Assembly: GCF_026393345.1 (NCBI RefSeq)
Contig: NZ_JAPLAI010000037.1
Coordinates: forward strand, 1 to 54,164
Direction of reading: 5' to 3'
Length of the DNA: 54,164 bases
Origin: Microbacterium sp.
Lineage (GTDB): Bacteria > Actinomycetota > Actinomycetes > Actinomycetales > Microbacteriaceae
This document shows, one piece after another, positions 1-7,464 of the stretch; the first letter of the stretch is position 1, and the number at the start of each line of letters is the position of its first letter. A model generated the notes under the pieces. It was given only the letters and a program-made list of their open reading frames with translations. It was not told the DNA's origin and made no database searches. Both the position numbers and the translations under genes were made by a program.

Positions 1-802
1 GGCGATCATCGCCGCGCTCCTCGCGCCGGATCACCGCGGCGGCGTGAATCCGGGCGGCATGCTGCAGGTGGCGGTCGGGCCCGCCGGGGTGCACTCGGAC
101 GCGGAGGCGACGTTCCGGCTGCTCGGCGAGGTCGCGGCGCGCCACGGACTGCGCCGGCGCACCCAGGCGAATGAGCAGGTGGACACCGAGATCGCCCTCG
201 AGCGGTACGGCCGGCGGCCGCTGGACCTGCTCGAGGAGTGGGGGTGGCTCGCACCGGACGTCACGATCGCGCACCTGTGCGACGTCACCCCCGCCGAGAT
301 CGACCGGCTCGCCGCGGCGGGGGTCACCGGCACCCACGCGCCCGGATGCGATGTGCCGATGGGGTGGGGGATCGCGCCCGTCGCCGCGTTGCGGGACGCG
401 GGCGTGGTTGTGGGGCTCGGTACGTCGGGCGGCGGATCGAACGACGCCGGGCACCTCCTGGCCGATGCCCGGCTCGCGCTGCAGGTGTCGGGGCTCGTCG
501 GCCCGCAGCTCACGGCCCGCGCTGTGCTGGGCATGGCAACCGAGGGCGGCGCCCTCGGACTCGGCCGAGACGACCTCGGTCATCTGCGAACCGGTGCTCG
601 CGGCGACGCCTGCGTCTGGGACGTGTCGGGCGTCGCGGATGCGGGGGTCGCCGATCCGATCGCGGGGCTGCTGTGGGCCTCGCCCGGGCGTCGCCCGCGC
701 CACGTCATCGTCGGCGGACGCGTCGTGGTGCGCGACTACCGCCTGGTCGCCGCGGACGAGTCCACGATCGTCGCCGCGCTTCGCGCTCGCGTCGGCCGCT
801 GA
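1..802 (+). CDS. Amidohydrolase-family protein, 5' truncated by the window edge
   Basis: The reading frame is open from the first bases, so the true start lies upstream; about 266 C-terminal residues are visible. The pattern matches the TrzN/AtzB/8-oxoguanine-deaminase branch of metal-dependent amidohydrolases: AHLCDV, then THAPGCD, then GIAPV, then a glycine-rich loop and SNDAGH, closing with the small beta-sandwich (GDACVWD, VIVGGRVVV). Two expected metal ligands are changed. The HxxE motif reads QANE, and the Asp of the usual GLGxDG loop is Ser (GLGTSGG). Activity is therefore uncertain; it could be a pseudoenzyme or use an altered metal site. The stop codon lies inside a 20-bp tandem duplication. 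A second, catalytically complete amidohydrolase follows at 1985. Confidence 0.8.
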   Translation, partial: AIIAALLAPDHRGGVNPGGMLQVAVGPAGVHSDAEATFRLLGEVAARHGLRRRTQANEQVDTEIALERYGRRPLDLLEEWGWLAPDVTIAHLCDVTPAEIDRLAAAGVTGTHAPGCDVPMGWGIAPVAALRDAGVVVGLGTSGGGSNDAGHLLADARLALQVSGLVGPQLTARAVLGMATEGGALGLGRDDLGHLRTGARGDACVWDVSGVADAGVADPIAGLLWASPGRRPRHVIVGGRVVVRDYRLVAADESTIVAALRARVGR

Positions 803-824
803 ACGCTCGCGTCGGCCGCTGAAC
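785..824. repeat. Perfect 20-bp tandem duplication across the amidohydrolase stop codon
   Basis: The unit gctcgcgtcggccgctgaac occurs at 785-804 and again at 805-824 without mismatch. The first copy contains the TGA stop (800-802). The second copy is untranslated and runs directly into the inverted-repeat element at 831. It looks like a recent slippage or repair duplication. Confidence 0.9.
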
Positions 825-830
825 GCGCAT

Positions 831-893
831 AACTCAGGCAGAACGGCGTGCGGCCGGTCCCCGTCGCAGGCCTCGGGTCGATCTGCCTGAATT
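831..893. repeat. 63-bp inverted-repeat element, copy A
   Basis: Left arm aactcaggcaga (831-842) and right arm tctgcctgaatt (882-893) are complementary at 11 of 12 positions and separated by exactly 39 nt. The same arms with the same 39-nt spacer recur at 53008-53070 and 54066-54128, while the spacer sequence differs. The copy lies between two convergent genes, so a terminator role is possible, but there is no T-run and the long fixed centre argues against a simple terminator. I do not recognise the family. Confidence 0.85.
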
Positions 894-903
894 GTGAACG
901 CCC

Positions 904-1866
904 TCAGAGGTCGAGGACGAGACGCGGGCACGCGGCCCGCGAGACGCACACCATCATCACAGTGTCGCCCTCCTGCTCCAGCGGGGTGAGCACCGAATCG
1001 CGGTGCTCCACCTCGCCCTCGAGCACGCCCACCTCGCACGTCCCGCAGGTGCCGCGGCGGCAGCTCGACAGCACCATCGCGGCGGGAGCCTGCTCCTCGA
1101 TCGCCGCGAGCACGGACTGGCCCGGCGACACCGTGACGATGTCACCGCTCAGGGCGAGTTCGACCTCGAAGTCCTCGGTCCAGACCGGCTCGCCGAACTC
1201 CTTCGCCTCGAACCGCTCCACATGGAGCTGCTCGACGGGGACGAGGGCGTCCAGGGCGTCGATCAGCCGCGGCGGACCGCACGCGTACACGGCCGTCGTC
1301 TCGTCGATGCCGCTGCAGAATGCCGCGACGTCGAACCGGTCACCGGCGTCCGCCGCGTGCACTCGCACCCGGTCCGGGTGGGCCGTGACGAGTTCCTCGA
1401 CGAAGGCCATGGTGCGGCGGGAGCGCCCGGTGTAGTCCAGGGTCCAGTCCGCCCCGCCCGCATCCGCCGCCGCCACCATGGCGCGAAGCGGGGTGATGCC
1501 GATGCCGCCCGCGACGAACCGGTACCGGGTGCCGGGGGTGACCTCGAACGAGAAGTGGTTGCGGGGCCCGCGCACCCGCAGGCGCTGGCCTGCGACCACC
1601 TCGTCGTGCACCCGCAGTGAGCCTCCGCGACCGCCGTCCTCGCGGAGCACCGCGACCCGCCAGGTCGACCGGTCGCCCGGGTCGCCGCACAGCGAGTACT
1701 GCCGCTCCACCCCGGGCTCGAGGATGAGGTCGACGTGCGACCCTGGCGTCCAGGCGGGCAGGTCGCGGCCGTTGTGCGCGACGAGGTCGAGGGCGACGAT
1801 CCCGTCGGCGACGGGGGTTCGGGCGGCGACGACCAGGTCGCGTTCGACATCGCTGAAGTAACTCAC
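904..1866 (-). CDS. PDR/VanB-type ferredoxin reductase (FMN/NAD + plant-type 2Fe-2S)
   Basis: This 320-residue single-component reductase moves electrons from NAD(P)H to a partner oxygenase. An N-terminal flavin-binding barrel carries RQYSL (about residue 75), the NAD-binding region carries GGIGITPLRAM (about 140) and YACGP (about 215). The C-terminal 2Fe-2S domain has the CRRGTCGTC ligand cluster plus a distal Cys (VCVSRAAC). The order FMN-NAD-FeS matches phthalate dioxygenase reductase and vanillate demethylase subunit B. The start is GTG at 1866. No Rieske oxygenase or other terminal oxygenase is adjacent, so the partner is outside the window or acts in trans. It is divergent from the cytosine-deaminase-like gene at 1985. 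Confidence 0.88.
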   Translation of the reverse strand: MSYFSDVERDLVVAARTPVADGIVALDLVAHNGRDLPAWTPGSHVDLILEPGVERQYSLCGDPGDRSTWRVAVLREDGGRGGSLRVHDEVVAGQRLRVRGPRNHFSFEVTPGTRYRFVAGGIGITPLRAMVAAADAGGADWTLDYTGRSRRTMAFVEELVTAHPDRVRVHAADAGDRFDVAAFCSGIDETTAVYACGPPRLIDALDALVPVEQLHVERFEAKEFGEPVWTEDFEVELALSGDIVTVSPGQSVLAAIEEQAPAAMVLSSCRRGTCGTCEVGVLEGEVEHRDSVLTPLEQEGDTVMMVCVSRAACPRLVLDL

Positions 1867-1984
1867 AGCCGCACACGTTATCCGGGCCGTGTGTCGGGCA
1901 CGTGACGGCGCCAGCGGGTGTCCGCGTTACCCGGGGGAAACGCACGGGGCCTAGCGTGGGCCCGTTACGAGGAAGGCGGAGCGG

Positions 1985-3259
1985 ATGCAGTCGAACGAAC
2001 GGGGTCCCCGGCAGCTGCGGCGACTGATCGGGGCGACCCTCCCCGACGGCAGGCGCGTCGACGTCGAGCTCGACGGCGCCACGGTCGCAACGGTCACCCC
2101 CGCGGCGGTGTGGGAACCCGAGCCTGACGCGCTCGACCTCACCGGCTTCGTCCTGCTGCCCGCCGCGGCGGAACCCCACGCCCACCTCGACAAGGCCCTC
2201 AGCTGGGACGCCATCCGCCCCCCGATGGGCGACCTCCGCGCCGCGATCACGGCCTGGCGCGCCTACGCCGCGACCATGACGGTCGAGGACGTCGCCGCTC
2301 GCGCCCGCCGGCAGGCGCTCCGGATGCTGAGCCAGGGCACGACCGCGATCCGCACCCACGTCGACGTGCTCCTGGGCGACGAGCCGCTGCGGGGCATCGA
2401 GGCCCTGGTGCAGGTGCGGGAGGAGCTCGCCGCGCTCATCGACATCGAGATCGTCGCGCTCGCCGGGCCCGATATCGCGGATGCCGCGATCGAGGCGGCC
2501 CTCGACGCCGGCGCCGACGTGCTCGGCGGCGCATCGCACCTGGCCGACGACCCGCTCGCGGATCTGAACCGGCTGCTCGACATCGCCGAGCGGCGCGGTG
2601 TGCCGATCGACCTCCACACCGACGAGGGGCTGTCGGCCGCGGTCACGCTCGACGCGTACGCCCGGCGGACCGCGGGGTGGGCGCAGAACCGGTCGGCCGG
2701 GCACTGCGTGCGTCTCGGCACTCTTCATCGCCCCCGCCGGGACGCGGTCATCACGGATGCGGTGGCATCCGGGATCGGGATCATCGCCAACCCGATCACC
2801 AACCTGTACCTGCAGGGGTGGGATGACGACATCGCCATGCCCCGCGGCATCGCCCCCGCCCGCGCGCTGCTGCAGGCCGGAGCCCGGTTCGCGGCCGGCG
2901 CCGACAACGTCCGCGACCCGTTCAATCCGCTTGGCCGCGGCGACGCGCTGGAGACCGCCATGCTGCTGGTCGCCGCCAGCCACCTCACGGTCGACGAGGC
3001 CTACGCCGCGGTGTCCACGGGGGCTCGCGAAGTCATGGGGCTTCCGGTCGCGGGGGTCGTGCCCGGTGCGCAGGCCGACCTCCTCGCCCTCCGCGCCGAC
3101 TCGCTGGTGCAGGCGGTCGCCGAGGCCCCGGCGGAGCGCCTCGTGCTGCGCCGGGGCGCCCTCGTCGCCGCGAGCACCCTTGACAGCTGGGTCGCTCAGC
3201 CGCGCTGCGCCGCATCCGGTCCGTCCCTGTTTCCTGGCCGAAACATCGACGCGCCATGA
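1985..3259 (+). CDS. Cytosine deaminase-like amidohydrolase
   Basis: A 424-residue TIM-barrel metal hydrolase expected to deaminate or open a small N-heterocycle. All the cytosine-deaminase ligands are visible: HAH in EPHAHLDKAL (about residue 60), the His-Glu pair in DLHTDEGL (about 205), the His of AGHCVRLG (about 235) and the Asp of GADNVRDPF (about 305). The small C-terminal beta domain (GAQADLLALRAD) is present. The start is ATG after gaaggcgga. It is the first gene of a same-strand run with the FAD-linked oxidase, creatininase-family protein and PdxH-like protein, suggesting a shared catabolic route. Substrate cannot be read from sequence; cytosine itself is only one option. Confidence 0.87.
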   Translation: MQSNERGPRQLRRLIGATLPDGRRVDVELDGATVATVTPAAVWEPEPDALDLTGFVLLPAAAEPHAHLDKALSWDAIRPPMGDLRAAITAWRAYAATMTVEDVAARARRQALRMLSQGTTAIRTHVDVLLGDEPLRGIEALVQVREELAALIDIEIVALAGPDIADAAIEAALDAGADVLGGASHLADDPLADLNRLLDIAERRGVPIDLHTDEGLSAAVTLDAYARRTAGWAQNRSAGHCVRLGTLHRPRRDAVITDAVASGIGIIANPITNLYLQGWDDDIAMPRGIAPARALLQAGARFAAGADNVRDPFNPLGRGDALETAMLLVAASHLTVDEAYAAVSTGAREVMGLPVAGVVPGAQADLLALRADSLVQAVAEAPAERLVLRRGALVAASTLDSWVAQPRCAASGPSLFPGRNIDAP

Positions 3260-3270
3260 TGGTGCCGCGC

Positions 3271-3285
3271 GATGAGTGACTCATC
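3271..3285. promoter_or_regulatory. Perfect 15-bp palindrome between the deaminase-like gene and the FAD oxidase
   Basis: The sequence gatgagtgactcatc is perfectly symmetric (7+1+7) and lies in the 78-nt gap between the stop at 3259 and the oxidase start at 3338. Its size and position suit an operator for a dimeric regulator controlling the downstream genes. No candidate regulator gene is adjacent. Confidence 0.45.
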
Positions 3286-3337
3286 ACCCGGCTCGCCGCG
3301 CACCGCCTCCGGGAGATGCACCGTGAAGGAGGACACC

Positions 3338-4660
3338 ATGACCGCGCCCGACTATTCCGCCCTCGACGCCGACCTGCGGGAGGTCCTCGGCCCCCGAGGC
3401 GTGTCCCGCGACATGCGCCAGCGAGAGAAGGCGTCGGTCGACGGCGCCCGGATGTCGCCCATCATCGCCGAGCTGCTGCCGCTCGGGATCGCCGACATCG
3501 TCGCGTTCCCCACGAACGCCGAGGAGATCGCCCGGGTCGTCGGCATCGCCGTCCGCCACGGGGCGCCGATCACCCCGCGCGGCAAGGGCACCGGCAACTA
3601 CGGCCAGGCCATCCCGATGCCCGGCGGCCTCGTGCTGGACACCTCGCGCGCCCGTGCCGTCATCGAGGTCGGCGACGGCACGGTCACCGCCGAGGCCGGC
3701 GCCCCGATGACCGCGATCGAACAGGCCGCCCGCGCGACCGGACAGCAGCTGTGGATGTACCCGTCCACCGTGCACTCCACCCTCGGCGGGTTCCTCGCCG
3801 GTGGGTCCGGCGGCACCGGCACGATCGCGCACGGCAGCAACGACATGGGCTTCGTCGTCGCGCTCGATGTCGTGACCCCCGTCTCCGACGGCGAGCTCGT
3901 GCACCTCGAGGGGGATGCGGCCCAGGCGTTCGTCCACAACTACGGCACCGCCGGCATCATCGCCCGCCCCACGGTCCGGCTCGAGCCGCTGCAGGACTGG
4001 CGCGGCCTGTACGCGTCGTTCCCCGACTTCGCCGGATCGCAGTCGGTGCTCCGCGAGCTCGGGCGGCTGCGTCCGGCCCCCCGCCTGGTCTCCGCCGACA
4101 CCGTGCACATCACCGCGCAGCTGCCGCCCGACCCCGCCTTCCCGGAGGGCCGCAGCTCGCTGCGCATGATCGCCGACCCCGCGATCGTCGCCGCGGCCAC
4201 AGCGATCATCGAGGGCGCCGGGGGCCGCATCGAGGATGTGCGGGAGGGCCCGCAGGCCTCCCTCGCCCTCTCGGTGCTCAGCTACAACCACCCGATCGAG
4301 TGGCTGCAGAAGTCCGAGCCCGGCGTGTACTTCCACGTCGAGGTGTCCGGCGACGCGCTCATCGACCGGATCGACGAGGTCCACGCCGTCTACCCGGGCG
4401 GGCAGCTGCACATCGAGGCCGGGCACACCGTGCCGATCGGGATGCTCGCGGGCATCTACGAGAGCCCGGATGCGGTGTATCAGGGCATCGCAAGACTCGG
4501 CGAGCTGGGCGTCGGTGTGCACAACCCGCACCAGTGGAACGTCGACTTCCGGCTGCACGAGACCGTGGCCCTTGCCCGCACCACCGACCCGCACGGCCTT
4601 CTCAACCCGGGGAAGCTCAACCCCGACTACGCCGGCCCCACGAAGGGAGCGATCCGATGA
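3338..4660 (+). CDS. FAD-binding oxidoreductase (VAO/GlcD-type FAD-linked oxidase)
   Basis: A 440-residue flavoenzyme of the vanillyl-alcohol-oxidase/glycolate-oxidase superfamily. The N-terminal PCMH-type FAD domain shows VAFPTNAEEIARVV (about residue 60), PRGKGTGNYGQ (about 85) and STLGGFLAGGSGG (about 150). The C-terminus ends with the family signature GLLNPGKLNPD. The ATG at 3338 was chosen over an in-frame ATG at 3272 because gaaggagg sits just upstream and the extra 22 residues are unlike the family. The stop overlaps the start of the next gene by four bases (ATGA), indicating translational coupling with the creatininase-family protein. The substrate is unknown. Confidence 0.88.
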   Translation: MTAPDYSALDADLREVLGPRGVSRDMRQREKASVDGARMSPIIAELLPLGIADIVAFPTNAEEIARVVGIAVRHGAPITPRGKGTGNYGQAIPMPGGLVLDTSRARAVIEVGDGTVTAEAGAPMTAIEQAARATGQQLWMYPSTVHSTLGGFLAGGSGGTGTIAHGSNDMGFVVALDVVTPVSDGELVHLEGDAAQAFVHNYGTAGIIARPTVRLEPLQDWRGLYASFPDFAGSQSVLRELGRLRPAPRLVSADTVHITAQLPPDPAFPEGRSSLRMIADPAIVAAATAIIEGAGGRIEDVREGPQASLALSVLSYNHPIEWLQKSEPGVYFHVEVSGDALIDRIDEVHAVYPGGQLHIEAGHTVPIGMLAGIYESPDAVYQGIARLGELGVGVHNPHQWNVDFRLHETVALARTTDPHGLLNPGKLNPDYAGPTKGAIR

Positions 4661-5454
4661 CGACGCCGTTCGTGCCGCCCGGCCGTGTGTGGGCCGACCT
4701 CCCGGGGTCCGCCATCCCGGCCGTCACCTCGGAGCGCTCCCTCGCGGTCGTTCCGGTCGGCGCCATCGAGCACCACGGTCCGCACCTGCCGCTGCGCACC
4801 GACGCGCTCATCGCGGAACGGGTGGCGGCCGCCGCCGTGGCCCGCGCCGCATCCGAGGGCATCGACGCGTGGCTCTTGCCGACCATCACCATCAGCAAGT
4901 CCGACGAGCACCACTGGGCTCCCGGCACGCTGTGGATCGAGGGCACGACACTCCTCGACCAGCTCGTGCAGCTCGGCCAGTCGCTGCGCATCACCCCGGT
5001 GCGCACCGTCGTGTTCGTCAACGGGCACGGTGGCAACGTGGCGTTGCTCGGATGGGCGAACCGTGAGCTGCGGCGCCGGTTCGGGCTCCGGTCGTTCGCC
5101 ATGCCGGCCGGGATCGTTCCCGCCGGCGACGGCACCGACGGCTCGCCGGACGAGCGCGGGCAGGGCATTCACGCCGGCTGGGCCGAGACGTCGCTCGTCA
5201 TGCACCTCGCCCCCGAGCTCGTCTCCCCCGACCTGCCGCCACGGAACGTGCCGGAACGGATCGCCGGGATGCGGCACATCGGGTTCAACGGCAGACCGGT
5301 GACGTTCGGATGGACGAGCGACGACTTCGGACCGACCGGTGTCATCGGCGACCCCACCGGGGCGACCGCAGCGGCGGGTGCCGCGCTCTTCGACCGGGGG
5401 GTCGCATTCGTTGCCGAGGCGCTCGCCGAGATCGACGGATTCGAGTTCGCCTGA
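4657..5454 (+). CDS. Creatininase-family metallohydrolase
   Basis: 265 residues with the full creatininase/MftE-family metal site: IEHHGPHLPLRTD near residue 38, the conserved NGHGGN near 125, and HAGWAETS near 170. Members hydrolyse cyclic or linear amides such as creatinine or formamidopyrimidines, or peptides in mycofactocin maturation. No mycofactocin genes are nearby, so a catabolic amide hydrolase is more likely. The gene is translationally coupled to the FAD-linked oxidase before it (ATGA overlap at 4657) and is followed after 40 nt by the PdxH-like gene. With two amidohydrolases in the same stretch, it suggests stepwise breakdown of a nitrogenous ring. Confidence 0.88.
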   Translation: MTTPFVPPGRVWADLPGSAIPAVTSERSLAVVPVGAIEHHGPHLPLRTDALIAERVAAAAVARAASEGIDAWLLPTITISKSDEHHWAPGTLWIEGTTLLDQLVQLGQSLRITPVRTVVFVNGHGGNVALLGWANRELRRRFGLRSFAMPAGIVPAGDGTDGSPDERGQGIHAGWAETSLVMHLAPELVSPDLPPRNVPERIAGMRHIGFNGRPVTFGWTSDDFGPTGVIGDPTGATAAAGAALFDRGVAFVAEALAEIDGFEFA

Positions 5455-5494
5455 TGCCGCGCCCGATGCTCCTCACCATGGAAGGACCCCGCTG

Positions 5495-6109
5495 ATGACC
5501 GCCACCCTCCCCGCAGCCGCCGTTCCGGTGCTGGGCGACGCCCCGATCGATGACCCCGCAGTGCTCGCCGCATCCTGGCTCCCGCCGCTCGGGGCGGAGC
5601 CGCTGCGCATGACGCTGTCCACGATCGATGCGGACGGGTTCCCGCGTGCGCGCACCGTCCTTCTCAGCGAGTTCGATGGGGAGCGGTTCTTCTTCCACAC
5701 CGATGCGCTCAGCCGGAAGGTCGCCGATCTCGCCGCGAACCCCCGGGTCGCGCTGACCGTGCTGTGGCCGGACTTCTCGCGGCAGCTCGTCGTGCAGGGC
5801 ACCGCGACGCCCGCGCCCGCGGCGGAGCTCGCCGATGCGTTCCAGCGCCGCTCGCCGTACCTCAAGCAGCTGGCGTGGCAGAACACCGACGAGTATGCGC
5901 AGCTGCCGCTCCCCGAGCGGGAGGACGAGTGGGCGCGGTTCCACGCCGAGGTCCCCGAGCCCGCCCAGCCGCAGGGGTGGGCCGGGTACGGGGTGCTGCC
6001 GCACCGGATGCTGTTCTGGGCGGCGCATCCGGCCGGAGAGTCCGCGGCACGGCGCGTCGAGTACGTGCGCGACGGCGCCGGCTGGGCGCGACGCTACCTG
6101 CCCGGCTGA
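5495..6109 (+). CDS. Pyridoxamine 5'-phosphate oxidase-family flavoprotein (PdxH-like)
   Basis: 204 residues of the split-barrel FMN-binding fold. PdxH-like signatures include RTVLLSEFDG and FFFHTDALSRKVADLAANP, the FMN-contacting SRQLVVQG, and the C-terminal pattern P-x-GWAGYGVLPHRMLFW followed by RRVEYVRDGAGWARRYLPG, matching the dimerisation/PLP region of PdxH. The central substrate region diverges from classic PdxH. The ATG at 5495 follows gaaggacccc; a longer frame from 5339 overlaps the creatininase gene and is unlikely. It may be a genuine PLP synthase or a related FMN oxidase recruited to the upstream catabolic genes. Confidence 0.8.
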   Translation: MTATLPAAAVPVLGDAPIDDPAVLAASWLPPLGAEPLRMTLSTIDADGFPRARTVLLSEFDGERFFFHTDALSRKVADLAANPRVALTVLWPDFSRQLVVQGTATPAPAAELADAFQRRSPYLKQLAWQNTDEYAQLPLPEREDEWARFHAEVPEPAQPQGWAGYGVLPHRMLFWAAHPAGESAARRVEYVRDGAGWARRYLPG

Positions 6110-6194
6110 CCGGTGCCCGCGGAGCTGGCGAGGCCCGGCGGCGCGTAAGATCGGTGGGGCGCGACAATTCGTTCGTGTCCGGAAGGGAAACGTC

Positions 6195-6629
6195 GTGCGC
6201 GTGACATCAGGGGCCGACTGGCGGGAGACCATCCCGTTCGAGACGCCGGTCAACCTGGCTGAGTACGCACCGGGGGAGCCCGCCCGCTGCTTCGGCTGCG
6301 GCACCGACTCCGAGCCGCTGCCCCGCGAGGAGCTGCAGGCCTACAAGCACCGGCATCCCGGGAACCACGACGGCTACGTCCGGTTCTACTGCGCCTACCA
6401 CGCGCCCGCCGCCCCGGCGAAGCCGATCGAGCCGGCCGCAGCCGCGCCGACGTCCCGCAAGCTCAAGGCCTCCTCGAAGCGCGTTCCCGGCGCCCCGCGT
6501 CGCGAAGAGACGGGGCCTCGCCCGGCCTTCACGCCGGAGCGCGCCCGCCCGGTGTGCCCGGACTGCTTCATGGAGATCCCGCCGACGGGCCTCTGCGGCA
6601 ACTGCGGCAAGACCATCGCCCTCGACTGA
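6195..6629 (+). CDS. Small zinc-ribbon-like protein, function unknown
   Basis: 144 residues starting at GTG after ggaaggga. Two cysteine knots flank an Ala/Pro/Lys-rich linker. Near residue 34 is CFGCG, with a matching FYCAYH near 65. At the C-terminus are CPDCF and CGNCG, a typical four-cysteine zinc ribbon. The N-terminal segment (ADWRETIPFETPVNLAEY) and the two-ribbon layout are unlike any enzyme I recognise. A TAAGAT hexamer about 40 nt upstream could be its own -10 box, so it may be independent of the preceding operon. It is convergent with hpaI. A role as a protein or nucleic-acid adaptor is only a guess. Confidence 0.7.
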   Translation: MRVTSGADWRETIPFETPVNLAEYAPGEPARCFGCGTDSEPLPREELQAYKHRHPGNHDGYVRFYCAYHAPAAPAKPIEPAAAAPTSRKLKASSKRVPGAPRREETGPRPAFTPERARPVCPDCFMEIPPTGLCGNCGKTIALD

Positions 6630-6660
6630 CGCTCCCAGGCCGACAGCGGCCGCAGCGGTC

Positions 6661-7464
6661 TCAGTACGAGGCGCGGGTGGTGTCGTCGGATGCGGGGAGG
6701 TACGTGCGCGCGAGGTTCTCGGCGCCGCGGGCCACGAGGCCCACATCCGCGCCTACCAGCAGGAAGTCCGCACCGGCGGCGGCGTATCCCTTCGCGGTCG
6801 ACTCCACGAAGGCGTTGACGCCGACGGGGACGCCGGCCTCCTGCACGCCCGCGAAGGCCCGCTCGACGGCGGCGACCACGTCGGGGTGCGTCTGCTGACC
6901 GATGAGGCCCATGGATGCGGCGAGGTCACTCGGTCCGACGAACACGCCGTCCACACCCGGCACGGCGGCGATCGCCTCGGCGTTCTCGACGCCCTCGGCC
7001 GTTTCGATCTGCACGATCACCGAGGTGTACTCGGCCGCGTTCGCGAGATAGTCGTCGACCCGGTTCCAGCGGCCGGAGCGGGCGAGCGCGTTGCCCACGC
7101 CGCGGTGGCCGCGCGGCGGGTAGGACGCGTGTGCGACGGCCTCGGCGGCCTGCGCGGCGGTCGACACCATCGGGACCATGATCGTCTGCGCGCCGAGGTC
7201 GAGCACCTGCTTGATCCACACCGCGTCGTTCGCGGGGACGCGGACGATGGTCGTGATGGGGTAGCCGGCCGTCACCTGCAGCAGCACCTGCACGGTCTCG
7301 AGCGAGACCGCACCGTGCTCCATGTCGATCATCAGCCAGTCGAGCCCGGAGCCGGCCATAATCTCGGCCACGACGGGGGAGCCGGAGCAGATCCAGCCGC
7401 CGAACAGCGCCCGATCGGATGCGGCGATGTGGTCGCGCAGGGTGGGGGTCAGAGGAAGCGGCAT
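6661..7464 (-). CDS. hpaI: HpcH/HpaI-family aldolase (4-hydroxy-2-oxoheptanedioate aldolase)
   Basis: A 267-residue class II pyruvate aldolase that cleaves 4-hydroxy-2-oxoheptane-1,7-dioate to pyruvate and succinic semialdehyde, the last ring-derived step of homoprotocatechuate breakdown. Family signatures are LDWLMIDMEHGAVSLE near residue 40, the metal-binding QIETAEGVENAEAIAAVPG near 150 and DGVFVGPSDLAASMG near 170. The ATG at 7464 gives the normal family start; it overlaps the end of hpaH by 16 bp, so the two are coupled. It is the last gene of the minus-strand hpa operon and is convergent with the zinc-ribbon gene; no convincing terminator is visible in the 31-nt gap. Confidence 0.92.
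   Translation of the reverse strand: MPLPLTPTLRDHIAASDRALFGGWICSGSPVVAEIMAGSGLDWLMIDMEHGAVSLETVQVLLQVTAGYPITTIVRVPANDAVWIKQVLDLGAQTIMVPMVSTAAQAAEAVAHASYPPRGHRGVGNALARSGRWNRVDDYLANAAEYTSVIVQIETAEGVENAEAIAAVPGVDGVFVGPSDLAASMGLIGQQTHPDVVAAVERAFAGVQEAGVPVGVNAFVESTAKGYAAAGADFLLVGADVGLVARGAENLARTYLPASDDTTRASY

Noticed and set aside
831..893. Calling the inverted repeat an ordinary intrinsic terminator
   Set aside because: No T-run, a 39-nt centre and identical geometry at two other sites, one of which is upstream of a gene on the same strand.
1340..2983. A 547-codon minus-strand frame across the ferredoxin reductase and the deaminase-like gene
   Set aside because: Low-complexity Arg/Gly/Pro composition and overlap with two genes with clear catalytic motifs; typical antisense frame in high-GC DNA.
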